Assembly: GCA_934167305.1 (NCBI GenBank)
Contig: CAKPKQ010000003.1
Location: 1-64,000 of the forward strand
Direction of reading: 5' to 3'
DNA from: an uncultured Clostridia bacterium
Lineage (GTDB): Bacteria > Bacillota > Clostridia > TANB77 > CAG-508
DNA: 64,000 nucleotides
In this document: positions 17,326-25,645 of the stretch, one piece after another
Numbering within the stretch: position 1 is the first letter of the stretch
Layout of the letters: the number at the start of each line of letters is the position of its first letter
Translations under genes and position numbers: made by a program
Notes under the pieces: generated by a model
The model's database searches: none
Told to the model about the DNA's origin: nothing
Seen by the model: only the letters and a program-made list of their open reading frames with translations

Positions 17326-18846
17326 TTATCCAATTTTTTTATCATATTCTTCTAATGCTTCTAAAGCATATTGGGTATCTGTCAAACAAGGTAAATATTT
17401 TTTTCCATACTTTTGTCTTGTTTCATTACCTTTTCCAGTAATTAAAACAACACTATTAGGATTATCTAAAATAGCTTCTTTTATAGCTTCTCCACGGTCT
17501 TCAATAATTTTGTAATTTCCATGTTCTTTAGCAACATATTCAGCAATTTCTTTACAAATATCCACAGTTTCCTCTGGACCAGGATCTTCAGCAGTTAAAT
17601 AACTAATCTTTGAATGAATACCAGAAAGTGTACCTAAATCTCTTCTACGAAGCTGAGCTTTTCCACCAGGGCAACCAAATACTGTAATTATATTTTTATC
17701 AGGATATTCTTGCTTAGTAGACTCATATAATTTTTGGAAACTTAATTTATTATGAGCATAGTCAACAATAACAATAATATTTCCATCTTTGCTAACATGT
17801 GCTTCCATTCTACCACTAGCTCTAGCAACTTTTAGTCCATTGTAGATGTTCTTAAATGGAATGTCTAGAACCATTGCAGTAGCAATTGCAGCTAGTGCAT
17901 TTTCTACATTAAATAATCCTGGCATTGTTAGTAATATTTCTTCATCAAATTTAGATGTTTTAACTCTAAAAGAAATTGATGTGTGAGTTAATTTTTTAAT
18001 ATCATAAGCAAATACATCAGCTTTTTCATTTTTTGTGCTAAATGTAATAATCTTTTTAGATTTTTGGGCATTTTCTAAAATACGGTCAATATAGTCTGAG
18101 TCTAAATTTACACAAGCATTTTCAACTTGATTAAAAAACTTTAACTTAGAAGCAAAATAGTCTTCAAAATTAGGGTGCTCAATTGTACTAATATGATCTT
18201 CGGAAATATTTAAAAATACACCAACTTTATATAAAACATCATGAACTCTGTCCAATTTTAATGCCTGACTACTAACTTCCATAACTAAATTTTGCATTTT
18301 ACAATCAACAGCATTTGCAATATGTTCTTGCAAATCAATAGATTCAGGGCTAGTGATTAATGATTCTTTACATTCTTTACCATCATAAGTGTCAATTGAA
18401 GAAACAATTGCAGTATCTGGTAAGTTATGTTCTTTCATATAATCATCTAAAATGCTTTTTATGTAATAAGCAGTTGTTGATTTTCCCTTTGTACCAGTAA
18501 GACCAATCATATTTATTTTATCAGCTGGAAAATCATAATACATACAAGAAACAGCAGCTAAAGCCTTTCTTATATCATTTACAACAATATGTGGAAAATC
18601 TGGATCTGTTACATTTTCAGGTTCTGCAATATATGCAGTAGCACCCCTTACAATTGCTTCATTTAAATATTCAGGCTTATAATTTAAACCTTTACAAATA
18701 TACAAAGTGTTATTAGCAACTTCCTTTGAATTATGTTCTAGTTTTTCAATTGAAGTGTTTAATATACTATCGCATAAACAAATATCTTCTACTAAATTTT
18801 CTTTTTTTAAAATATCAATATAATCTTTTAATAAATAACATTTCAT
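17326..18846 (-). CDS. murE: Mur ligase family protein, MurE-like (UDP-MurNAc-tripeptide synthetase)
   Basis: The 506-aa protein has all three Mur ligase domains: an N-terminal UDP-binding part with TLYICKG, the ATP-binding P-loop GLTGTKGKSTTAYY (about residue 115), the EVSSQALKLDRV segment typical of MurE, and the C-terminal domain with a DYAHNK motif. MurE adds the third amino acid of the stem peptide. The amino-acid specificity loop reads AEDPGPEE where mDAP enzymes have DNPR, so the residue added is uncertain and a related MurE-like paralogue is possible. It is the first gene of a two-gene minus-strand operon. Confidence 0.8.
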   Translation of the reverse strand: MKCYLLKDYIDILKKENLVEDICLCDSILNTSIEKLEHNSKEVANNTLYICKGLNYKPEYLNEAIVRGATAYIAEPENVTDPDFPHIVVNDIRKALAAVSCMYYDFPADKINMIGLTGTKGKSTTAYYIKSILDDYMKEHNLPDTAIVSSIDTYDGKECKESLITSPESIDLQEHIANAVDCKMQNLVMEVSSQALKLDRVHDVLYKVGVFLNISEDHISTIEHPNFEDYFASKLKFFNQVENACVNLDSDYIDRILENAQKSKKIITFSTKNEKADVFAYDIKKLTHTSISFRVKTSKFDEEILLTMPGLFNVENALAAIATAMVLDIPFKNIYNGLKVARASGRMEAHVSKDGNIIVIVDYAHNKLSFQKLYESTKQEYPDKNIITVFGCPGGKAQLRRRDLGTLSGIHSKISYLTAEDPGPEETVDICKEIAEYVAKEHGNYKIIEDRGEAIKEAILDNPNSVVLITGKGNETRQKYGKKYLPCLTDTQYALEALEEYDKKIG

Positions 18847-18942
18847 AAGAGCTCCTAATTATATAAATTTGATAATATTTTATATCAAAATATAACAAAA
18901 TGCAATATAAATATAAATACAAAAGTATAGCAAAAATTTTTG

Positions 18943-18971
18943 TTGAAATTTGTCTAAATACATTATATAAT
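18943..18971 (+). promoter_or_regulatory. Promoter of the 18998 gene
   Basis: TTGAAA (18943-18948), 17-bp spacer, TATAAT (18966-18971). Confidence 0.7.
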
Positions 18972-18997
18972 AATAAACGAAAATAGGGAGGAAGTTT

Positions 18998-19849
18998 ATG
19001 TTTGGATACAGATCAGACGGAAGAAAGTTGAGGGATATTCCGCCATTTTTTAAGATTATTCCACAAGTAATGAGGACAAGGAGTGACTCACAGGTTTATT
19101 ATACTTATGATATGCCTATAAAAGAAATTGACAATTACATAGATAAAAAAGCTCAAGAAAATATAAAAATTACATATATGGACATAGTATATTCAGCTTT
19201 GGTTAGACTTATGGCACAAAGACCAAGGCTTAATAGGTTTGTTATGAATGGGAGAACCTTTGCTAGAAATGAAATATTTATTTCACTAGCTATAAAAAAG
19301 AATTTGACTGATGACGGAATAGAAACTACAATAAAATTGCCTTTTAAAGGAAATGAAAACATATTTGAAATAAAAGAAAAACTGGAAAGTGTAATTAATG
19401 AAAATAAGAACATTAAGAAAAATAACGAAACAGACATACTAGCTACAACATTATCAATAATACCAAATTTTGTTTTGAAATTTGCAATAAGCACTATAAT
19501 GTTTTTAGATAAACATGGAATGTTACCTAAAGCTATAATAAAAGCAAGTCCATTCCATACAAGTGCCTTTTTAACAAATGTAGCTTCACTTGGAATTGAT
19601 GCAATATATCATCATTTATATGATTTTGGAACAACAGGTGTATTTTTAGCAATGGGCAAAAAGAAAAAAAGTTATATATATGATGACGACAATTTTAAAG
19701 AAGAAAAATGTATATCACTTGCATTTGTGTGTGATGAAAGAATTTGTGACGGATACTATTTTGCAAGTTCGGTAAAAATGTTCAACAGGTACTTAAAAAA
19801 ACCTGAATTATTAGAAGAAAATATAGAAAAAGTAGAAGATTGCAAATAA
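18998..19849 (+). CDS. CAT-fold acyltransferase-like protein lacking the catalytic His
   Basis: The 283-aa protein resembles the catalytic domain of 2-oxoacid dehydrogenase E2 and chloramphenicol acetyltransferase: a DIVYSALVRLMAQRPRLNR helix near the N-terminus, an FGTTGVFLAMGK strand and a C-terminal DERICDGYYFASS segment. In E2 enzymes the last motif is DHRxxDG, with His as the base; here Glu replaces the His. No lipoyl or subunit-binding domain is present. It may be inactive, regulatory, or use other chemistry. GGGAGGAAG is 8 bp before the start; own promoter and terminator. Confidence 0.7.
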   Translation: MFGYRSDGRKLRDIPPFFKIIPQVMRTRSDSQVYYTYDMPIKEIDNYIDKKAQENIKITYMDIVYSALVRLMAQRPRLNRFVMNGRTFARNEIFISLAIKKNLTDDGIETTIKLPFKGNENIFEIKEKLESVINENKNIKKNNETDILATTLSIIPNFVLKFAISTIMFLDKHGMLPKAIIKASPFHTSAFLTNVASLGIDAIYHHLYDFGTTGVFLAMGKKKKSYIYDDDNFKEEKCISLAFVCDERICDGYYFASSVKMFNRYLKKPELLEENIEKVEDCK

Positions 19850-19853
19850 AATG

Positions 19854-19893
19854 AATAAATGTAAATACGAAAAGTGTTTACATTTATTTTTTT
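19854..19893 (+). terminator. Terminator after the 18998 gene
   Basis: AATAAATGTAAATAC (19854-19868) pairs with GTTTACATTTATT near 19876-19888, followed by T residues. Confidence 0.8.
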
Positions 19894-19896
19894 GTA

Positions 19897-19946
19897 GAAT
19901 TACTGGAATTTCTAATAGTTTGCACTGAATAGAAATTCTTGAAATT
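19897..19946. repeat. 50-bp palindromic repeat, copy 1
   Basis: This copy matches 23268-23317 at 43 of 50 positions. Both fold as a hairpin with GAATTTCTA/TAGAAATTC arms and an apical AGTTTGCACT; read on the minus strand the apex is a GCAA (GNRA) tetraloop. It lies between a terminator and the P-type ATPase gene. Confidence 0.7.
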
Positions 19947-20014
19947 CATATTTTTTACATAAACCTGGTACAAGCATCATATAATTAACTAACTTAAAAC
20001 AAAGGAGGATAGTT

Positions 20015-22696
20015 ATGTGGTACACATTATCTACAAAAGAAGTAGAAAGACAAATGCAAACTAATATGGAGTTTGGATTAGATGAAAAACTGGTAGAGGA
20101 CAAGCAAAAAAGGTTTGGGTTGAATAAGCTAGAAGAAAAGAAAAAAGAGAGTATAGTTATAAAATTCATAAAGCAATTTAATGATTTTATGATAATTATA
20201 TTAATAATTGCCTCAATTATTTCAGCAGTAGTAGCAAAATTAGAAGGAAGCAATGATTATTTTGATTCAATTATAATAATTGCAATTGTAATATTTAATG
20301 CTATTATGGGATTAGTGCAAGAAGCAAAGGCAGAAAAATCATTAGAAGCACTTAAAAAAATGACCGCACCAACATGTAAAGTGAAAAGAAATGGCAAAAT
20401 ATGCACCATAAAAAGCGAACAAGTAGTTCCAGGAGATATTGTATTATTAGAAGCGGGAAATTATGTGCCAGCAGATTGTAGATTAATTTCAAGCTCTAAC
20501 TTAAAAATAGAAGAATCTAGCTTAACAGGTGAAACAGTACCAGTTTTAAAAGATGCTAATTGCATACTAAAAGAGAAGACAGCCTTAGGAGATATGGTAA
20601 ATATGGCGTTTTCAACTACAATAGTAGTTAACGGTCATGGAGAAGCAATTGTAACAGATACAGGAATGAACACAAAAGTAGGTAAAATTGCAAAAATGAT
20701 TATTACAAATGAAGCTCCTGAAACACCAATTCAAAAGAAATTAGGAGAAGTGGGCAAGTCTTTAGGAATAGCATGTTTAGGTATTTGTTTATTAATATTT
20801 GTAATTGGACTTTTAAAGAAAATTGAACCAATAGAAATGTTTATGACTTCAGTAGGATTAGCTGTAGCGGCAATACCAGAGGGGCTACCAGCAATAGTAA
20901 CGATTATGTTATCAATTGGTGTAACAAAAATGGCAAAGAAAAACAGTATAATTAGAAAATTACCAGCAGTTGAAACCTTAGGTAGCAGTAGTGTTATATG
21001 TTCTGATAAAACAGGAACATTAACACAAAATAAAATGCAAGTTACTAAAATAGCAAATATAAATGGAGAAACTAATGATAAAGGGTACACTAAATGGTTG
21101 ATGGGTATGGCTACAATGTGCACAGATGTGGAAATATCAAGAGAAAATGGAAAAATAGAACTAACAGGAGAACCAACTGAAAAGGCAATAGTTAGCAAAG
21201 CTTTAGATGAAGGACAAAACAAAAATGAATTATATAATGTAATGAAACGTGTAAAAGATATTCCATTTGATTCAAGTAGAAAAATGATGACAACAATTCA
21301 CAAAATACCAAATGGATATAGAGTTATAACAAAGGGCGCACCAGATGTATTATTAAAAAGATGTAACAAAGTATATGAAAATGGAAATGTAACTGCATTA
21401 GATTATTCAAAAACTAAATTGATAGAAAATCAAAATAATAAAATGGCAGATGAAGCTTTAAGAGTATTAGCAATAGCATATTTGGATATACCAAGTTTGC
21501 CAAACAAGATAGATAGTGAGAATATAGAAAAAAATCTAATCTTTATTGGATTAATAGGAATGATAGATCCACCAAGAGAAGGTGTGAAAGAGGCTGTTGC
21601 AACTTGCAAGAAAGCAGGAATAAAAACTGTAATGATTACAGGAGATCATATAATAACAGCAAAAGCAATTGCGAAAGATTTAGGAATATTAAGAGGCAGT
21701 GATTTAGCAATTACAGGTGAAGAACTAGATAAAATACCACAAGCTGTATTACAAAGAAACATTATGAATTATTCTGTTTTTGCAAGAGTGACACCAGAAC
21801 ACAAAGTTAGAATAGTTAAAGCATATCAGTCAACAGGTGCAGTAGTTGCAATGACAGGAGATGGAGTAAATGACGCACCAGCATTAAAAAATGCTGATAT
21901 TGGAATTGCAATGGGAAAAAATGGCACAGATGTTGCTAAAAATGCAGCAGACATGGTTTTGACAGATGATAATTTTGTTACAATTGTTGAAGCTGTTAAA
22001 CAAGGAAGAAATATATTTGATAATATAAAAAAGGCAGTACATTTTTTAATTGCAACAAATATTGGGGAAATTGTAACAATATTTTTAGGATTGCTATTAG
22101 GCTTAAAATCTCCACTTTTAGCTATTCAACTATTGTGGATAAACTTAGTAACTGATTCACTTCCAGCAATTGCTTTAGGATTAGAAAAACCAGAAGCAGA
22201 TATAATGAATAAAAAACCTAGAGATAACAAAAAGGGAATTTTTGCAGACGGACTATGGCAAAAAATAATTGCAGAGGGAATAATGTTAGGTGCTTTAACA
22301 TTAGTGGCATTTAGCTTAGGAAATTATTTATATGGAATAGAAGTTGCAAGAACAATGGCTTTTGTAAGTTTAGGACTGCTAGAATTAATCCACAGCTTTA
22401 ATATAAAAAGTGAAGAATCAATATTTAAAGTAGGGTTATTTGAAAATAAATATTTGCTAGGAGCATTTATTTTAGGAGCGATATTACAAGTGGTTGTAGT
22501 TGTAATTCCATCGGTAGCAGAAGTATTTAAACTTTTACCATTAACTAAAGTACAATGGCTATATACATTTGGAATATCAGTATTACCGCTAATAATAATT
22601 GAATTGCAAAAAATGTTTGATAAGGTGGAAACAAAATTTGAAAGAAAAGAATTCCAACATATTACGCAGAAAAAAAGGGAAGTACATAATACTTGA
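20015..22696 (+). CDS. Ca2+-transporting P-type ATPase (P2A-like)
   Basis: The 893-aa protein is a complete P2-type cation pump: N-terminal cation-ATPase segment, actuator motif SLTGETVP, transmembrane PEGLPAIVTIML (the M4 ion site typical of Ca2+ pumps), phosphorylation motif CSDKTGTLTQNKM with Asp331, MTGDGVNDAPALK, and about ten membrane helices including the NLVTDSLPAIALG M6 region, where Asn/Asp ligands occur in SERCA. It exports Ca2+ (possibly Mn2+) from the cytoplasm. AAAGGAGG precedes the ATG; a TATAAT box at 19980-19985 is the likely -10. Confidence 0.88.
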   Translation: MWYTLSTKEVERQMQTNMEFGLDEKLVEDKQKRFGLNKLEEKKKESIVIKFIKQFNDFMIIILIIASIISAVVAKLEGSNDYFDSIIIIAIVIFNAIMGLVQEAKAEKSLEALKKMTAPTCKVKRNGKICTIKSEQVVPGDIVLLEAGNYVPADCRLISSSNLKIEESSLTGETVPVLKDANCILKEKTALGDMVNMAFSTTIVVNGHGEAIVTDTGMNTKVGKIAKMIITNEAPETPIQKKLGEVGKSLGIACLGICLLIFVIGLLKKIEPIEMFMTSVGLAVAAIPEGLPAIVTIMLSIGVTKMAKKNSIIRKLPAVETLGSSSVICSDKTGTLTQNKMQVTKIANINGETNDKGYTKWLMGMATMCTDVEISRENGKIELTGEPTEKAIVSKALDEGQNKNELYNVMKRVKDIPFDSSRKMMTTIHKIPNGYRVITKGAPDVLLKRCNKVYENGNVTALDYSKTKLIENQNNKMADEALRVLAIAYLDIPSLPNKIDSENIEKNLIFIGLIGMIDPPREGVKEAVATCKKAGIKTVMITGDHIITAKAIAKDLGILRGSDLAITGEELDKIPQAVLQRNIMNYSVFARVTPEHKVRIVKAYQSTGAVVAMTGDGVNDAPALKNADIGIAMGKNGTDVAKNAADMVLTDDNFVTIVEAVKQGRNIFDNIKKAVHFLIATNIGEIVTIFLGLLLGLKSPLLAIQLLWINLVTDSLPAIALGLEKPEADIMNKKPRDNKKGIFADGLWQKIIAEGIMLGALTLVAFSLGNYLYGIEVARTMAFVSLGLLELIHSFNIKSEESIFKVGLFENKYLLGAFILGAILQVVVVVIPSVAEVFKLLPLTKVQWLYTFGISVLPLIIIELQKMFDKVETKFERKEFQHITQKKREVHNT

Positions 22697-22721
22697 AAAT
22701 TATGTAAATTTGGTATATAAT
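22693..22721 (+). promoter_or_regulatory. Promoter of the DNPH1-like gene
   Basis: TTGAAA (22693-22698), 17-bp spacer, TATAAT (22716-22721). The -35 overlaps the stop of the ATPase gene. The spacer starts ATTATGTAAA, as in the promoter at 10380. Confidence 0.75.
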
Positions 22722-22765
22722 TAATATACATCTGTTTTAGATGAAATTTATAAGGAGTGAGCATT

Positions 22766-23173
22766 GTGAAAAGAATTTACATTATTGGTGAGACCAAACG
22801 CGAAGAACAGCGGAAATTCTTGGAAAAGGTTTCGGAACACTTTACGAATCATGGCTTTGCAATATACATGCCTCACCAGCATGTAAAAGATGAAGCGGAT
22901 GTGGATGCCAAAAAATTTTATGCAATTCATATGAGCTTTTTAAAAAGCTCGTGCATGTTGGTAGCAGATATCTCTTCACCATCTTTGAGACTTGGAATTG
23001 AGCTTGAAAAGGCTAATTCCCTCAAAATTCCTATTTGTGTTTTGCACAAAAAAGAAAGCAGAGTGGACGAACTTGTGAAGGGAATGCCAATGGTGAGAAA
23101 TATTATTCAGTATTCCTCTGAAGATGTGATGCTGGAAAATTTCGAGATGTATTTTGAAACATTGGGTCTTTAA
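22766..23173 (+). CDS. DNPH1/nucleoside 2-deoxyribosyltransferase-like hydrolase
   Basis: The 135-aa protein resembles DNPH1 (Rcl), which cleaves the glycosidic bond of deoxynucleoside monophosphates: N-terminal RIYIIGETKREEQ, central MLVADISSPSLRLGIELEKA matching the VAEVTQPSLGVGYELGRA region, with the catalytic Glu kept, and a following IPICVLH strand. The start is GTG at 22766, 8 bp after AAGGAG. Codons such as CGC, CGG and CTC are unlike the neighbours, suggesting transfer. It is an isolated unit with its own promoter and terminator. A role in nucleotide-pool cleaning or nucleotide signalling is inferred. Confidence 0.65.
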   Translation: MKRIYIIGETKREEQRKFLEKVSEHFTNHGFAIYMPHQHVKDEADVDAKKFYAIHMSFLKSSCMLVADISSPSLRLGIELEKANSLKIPICVLHKKESRVDELVKGMPMVRNIIQYSSEDVMLENFEMYFETLGL

Positions 23174-23180
23174 ACTCCTT

Positions 23181-23214
23181 AAAGAGTGCCTAAAAAATTG
23201 GCACTCTTTTTTTA
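23181..23214 (+). terminator. Terminator after the DNPH1-like gene
   Basis: AAGAGTGCC (23182-23190) pairs with GGCACTCTT (23200-23208), followed by T5. Confidence 0.85.
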
Positions 23215-23267
23215 TATTCTAAGAATTTAATCCTACTAGGAGTAAATTTTGTAGAAGATAAATATGC

Positions 23268-23317
23268 GAATCACTAGAATTTCTAGCAGTTTGCACTGCG
23301 TAGAAATTCTTGTAATT
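23268..23317. repeat. 50-bp palindromic repeat, copy 2
   Basis: Second copy of the 19897-19946 element, 43 of 50 identical. Here the apical CAGT-TTGC-ACTG stem is complete. It lies in the gap before the DUF2207 promoter. Confidence 0.7.
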
Positions 23318-23336
23318 TGTTTTTATGTTATTTTTA

Positions 23337-23365
23337 TTGATATTTAGAAGTATATTGTATAAAAT
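23337..23365 (+). promoter_or_regulatory. Promoter of the DUF2207 gene
   Basis: TTGATA (23337-23342), 17-bp spacer, TAAAAT (23360-23365). Confidence 0.55.
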
Positions 23366-23399
23366 ATAGATACAAAAATTTGAAAGGGGAAAATCTATA

Positions 23400-25370
23400 A
23401 TGAAGAAAACAAAATATTTAATTAAAATTTTTGCTATGCTTATAATATTTATTGGGATTATTTTAATAAGCAATAAAGTAAAAGCAGGAAGCATTAATTT
23501 AAATAATTTGAATTTTGACATTCAACTAAATGAAGATGGCAGTATGGATGTAGTAGAAAATTGGGATGCAAGTATTTCAAATACAAACACTATGTTCAAA
23601 GATTTTGATTTAGATAGTACAAAATTTAAAAAAATAACTGATGTTGAAGTATATAGAGTTTATGGCGAAAACAATAAGAAAAAACTTACTGAAATTGATG
23701 AAGAAATGTACCATGTTACTGAAGATTGCTATTATGGTTTAAATGTCAGTGGAAACAGATTTGAAATAGCTTGGGGAGTTTCGGTAGATGGAACAGAAAC
23801 AAGAAGCTATCAAGTTAAATACAAAGTAGTAGATGTAGTAAAAACTTATGCGGACTGCTCAGAAGTATATTGGAAATTAGTTGGAACAGATAATGAAGTA
23901 CCTGTTACAAAGCTAACAGCAACAATAAAATTACCAAAAGAAGTATCTGATAAAAATAATGTTAGAGGCTGGGCGCATGGACCTTATAATGGCAATATAT
24001 ATATATATAATGACAGAGTGTATTTGGAAGTTGATTATTTAACTACATCAACGATGGTAGAAGCAAGAATAGCTATTTTGGAAAATTTATTTCCAAGTAA
24101 TGAAATAGTAGATAAGTCTATGCTTTCAGAAATTTTGTCAGAAGAACAGGAATGGGCAGAAAAGGCTAATAAAGAGAGAGAAGAATATATAATGCAAATG
24201 GAAAATGAGAAACGCATTGAAAAAATAGTAGAAGTTGTATTTTGTATAGTAGCTATTGCGTTAACTGTTCTTCTTACATATAACTTAATAAAAAACACAA
24301 TAAAAACAAATAAAACAGTGGCAAGAAAAATGCCAGAACTCGAGTATTTTAGAGATATTCCTAATAAAGAGGCATCTGCAGGAGATGCAGCATATTTATA
24401 TTACCATAGAAATGGAAGTTTTAGAAAAAATATATCGAAAATATTATCAGCAACTTTATTACAATTATCATTAAAAAAATATATAGCATTTTCAGAAGAT
24501 AAAACAAAGGCAAAACCACAAGTAAGAATAAATATTTTGAATAATACAGAACAATTAGAGTCATTAACAAATGATGAAAAAACAGTATTAAGTATACTTA
24601 AAAGTGTTACAAGAGAAACAAACAAAACTGGTGAAATTGCTACTTTTACAATGAAAGAATTTGAAAAATATGCAAAGAAGAACTGTGAAACTTTTATGAG
24701 AAAAATAGATTCAATAGAATCAGAAGTAAAAACACAGCAAGTAACTTCAAAAAATTATTCGGACGAGAATGAAAAGATAGTTACTCAATATGCTACTAAA
24801 GCAATATTATATGTTACATTTGGAATAACTGGAGTAATTGTTACAATACCACTTTTTCCATGGCTAACAATACCAGCAATACTTTTAATACTTAATTCTA
24901 TACCACATTTTAGTATGGCTAAAAAAGTAAATGAACTAACAGATAAAGGACTAGAAGAAAAGGCAAAATGGGTAGGTCTTAAAAAATATATGGAAGACTT
25001 TTCTTTATTAAACGAAAGAGAAGTTCCAGATTTAAAACTATGGGAAAAATACTTGGTATTTGCAACAGCCTTTGGAATTGCAGATAAAGTACTAAAACAA
25101 TTAAAAATTAAATATCCAGAATTACAAAACATGGATGGATATGATTATGCATATATGCATATACTATATCATGGCTCATTAAATAATTCATTCCTAAATA
25201 CACTTAATACATCAGTAAATAGAGTATATATGGGAGGAATGAGTGCAGAAGCTGCAAGAAGTGGTTATGATGGAAGTAACTTCTCATCAGGAGGAGGCTT
25301 TGGAGGAGGATTCTCTGGAGGTGGCGGAGGCCGGAGGTGGCGGAGGCCGGAATGGGCGGAAGATAAATAA
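23400..25370 (+). CDS. DUF2207 family membrane protein with altered C-terminus
   Basis: A 656-aa predicted membrane protein of the DUF2207 (YciQ-like) type: signal peptide (about 1-29), an extracellular beta-rich domain with NEDGSMDVVENW, one membrane helix at about 279-298, a cytoplasmic domain with KMPELEYFRDIPN, two more hydrophobic spans at about 465-502, and a Gly-rich tail. In this family the tail is usually poly-Gly to the end; here a 16-bp tandem duplication near 25314-25345 shifts the frame, so the protein ends RRWRRPEWAEDK. Function of the family is unknown. GAAAGGGGA precedes the start. Confidence 0.8.
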   Translation: MKKTKYLIKIFAMLIIFIGIILISNKVKAGSINLNNLNFDIQLNEDGSMDVVENWDASISNTNTMFKDFDLDSTKFKKITDVEVYRVYGENNKKKLTEIDEEMYHVTEDCYYGLNVSGNRFEIAWGVSVDGTETRSYQVKYKVVDVVKTYADCSEVYWKLVGTDNEVPVTKLTATIKLPKEVSDKNNVRGWAHGPYNGNIYIYNDRVYLEVDYLTTSTMVEARIAILENLFPSNEIVDKSMLSEILSEEQEWAEKANKEREEYIMQMENEKRIEKIVEVVFCIVAIALTVLLTYNLIKNTIKTNKTVARKMPELEYFRDIPNKEASAGDAAYLYYHRNGSFRKNISKILSATLLQLSLKKYIAFSEDKTKAKPQVRINILNNTEQLESLTNDEKTVLSILKSVTRETNKTGEIATFTMKEFEKYAKKNCETFMRKIDSIESEVKTQQVTSKNYSDENEKIVTQYATKAILYVTFGITGVIVTIPLFPWLTIPAILLILNSIPHFSMAKKVNELTDKGLEEKAKWVGLKKYMEDFSLLNEREVPDLKLWEKYLVFATAFGIADKVLKQLKIKYPELQNMDGYDYAYMHILYHGSLNNSFLNTLNTSVNRVYMGGMSAEAARSGYDGSNFSSGGGFGGGFSGGGGGRRWRRPEWAEDK

Positions 25371-25376
25371 TACAAT

Positions 25377-25406
25377 AAAAAAAGTAGCCAGTTAATGGCT
25401 ACTTTT
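25377..25406 (+). terminator. Terminator after the DUF2207 gene
   Basis: AAGTAGCCA pairs with TGGCTACTT around a GTTAA loop, ending in a T-run. Confidence 0.85.
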
Positions 25407-25437
25407 TGAAAATAAAAGGGGATGTTTTACTAATCTA

Positions 25438-25469
25438 TAGTCAATAATGGAGTAACTTATTATTGACTA
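25438..25469. repeat. 11-bp inverted repeat in non-coding gap
   Basis: TAGTCAATAAT (25438-25448) and its exact complement (25459-25469) flank a 10-base loop. It is not followed by a T-run. The gap 25407-25645 holds no gene. Confidence 0.4.
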
Positions 25470-25575
25470 CATATATAATATACCAGTAGAATTTGTCCTT
25501 TGTGTGAATTCAAAGTGATTAATTTGCAAAATAGAATTGTTTTATTGGGGACGAAAAATTGATTACAAATATCAT

Positions 25576-25612
25576 AATAGGGAGCTTTTTTAATAAGCTC
25601 CCTATTTATTTC
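25576..25612. terminator. Perfect 12-bp hairpin, likely convergent terminator
   Basis: AATAGGGAGCTT (25576-25587) pairs exactly with 25595-25606 and is followed by TATTT on the plus strand. It lies between convergent genes; the minus-strand T-run is poor. Confidence 0.55.
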
Positions 25613-25645
25613 GTGTCAAAATTCTCTGCCACTAATGGCACATTT

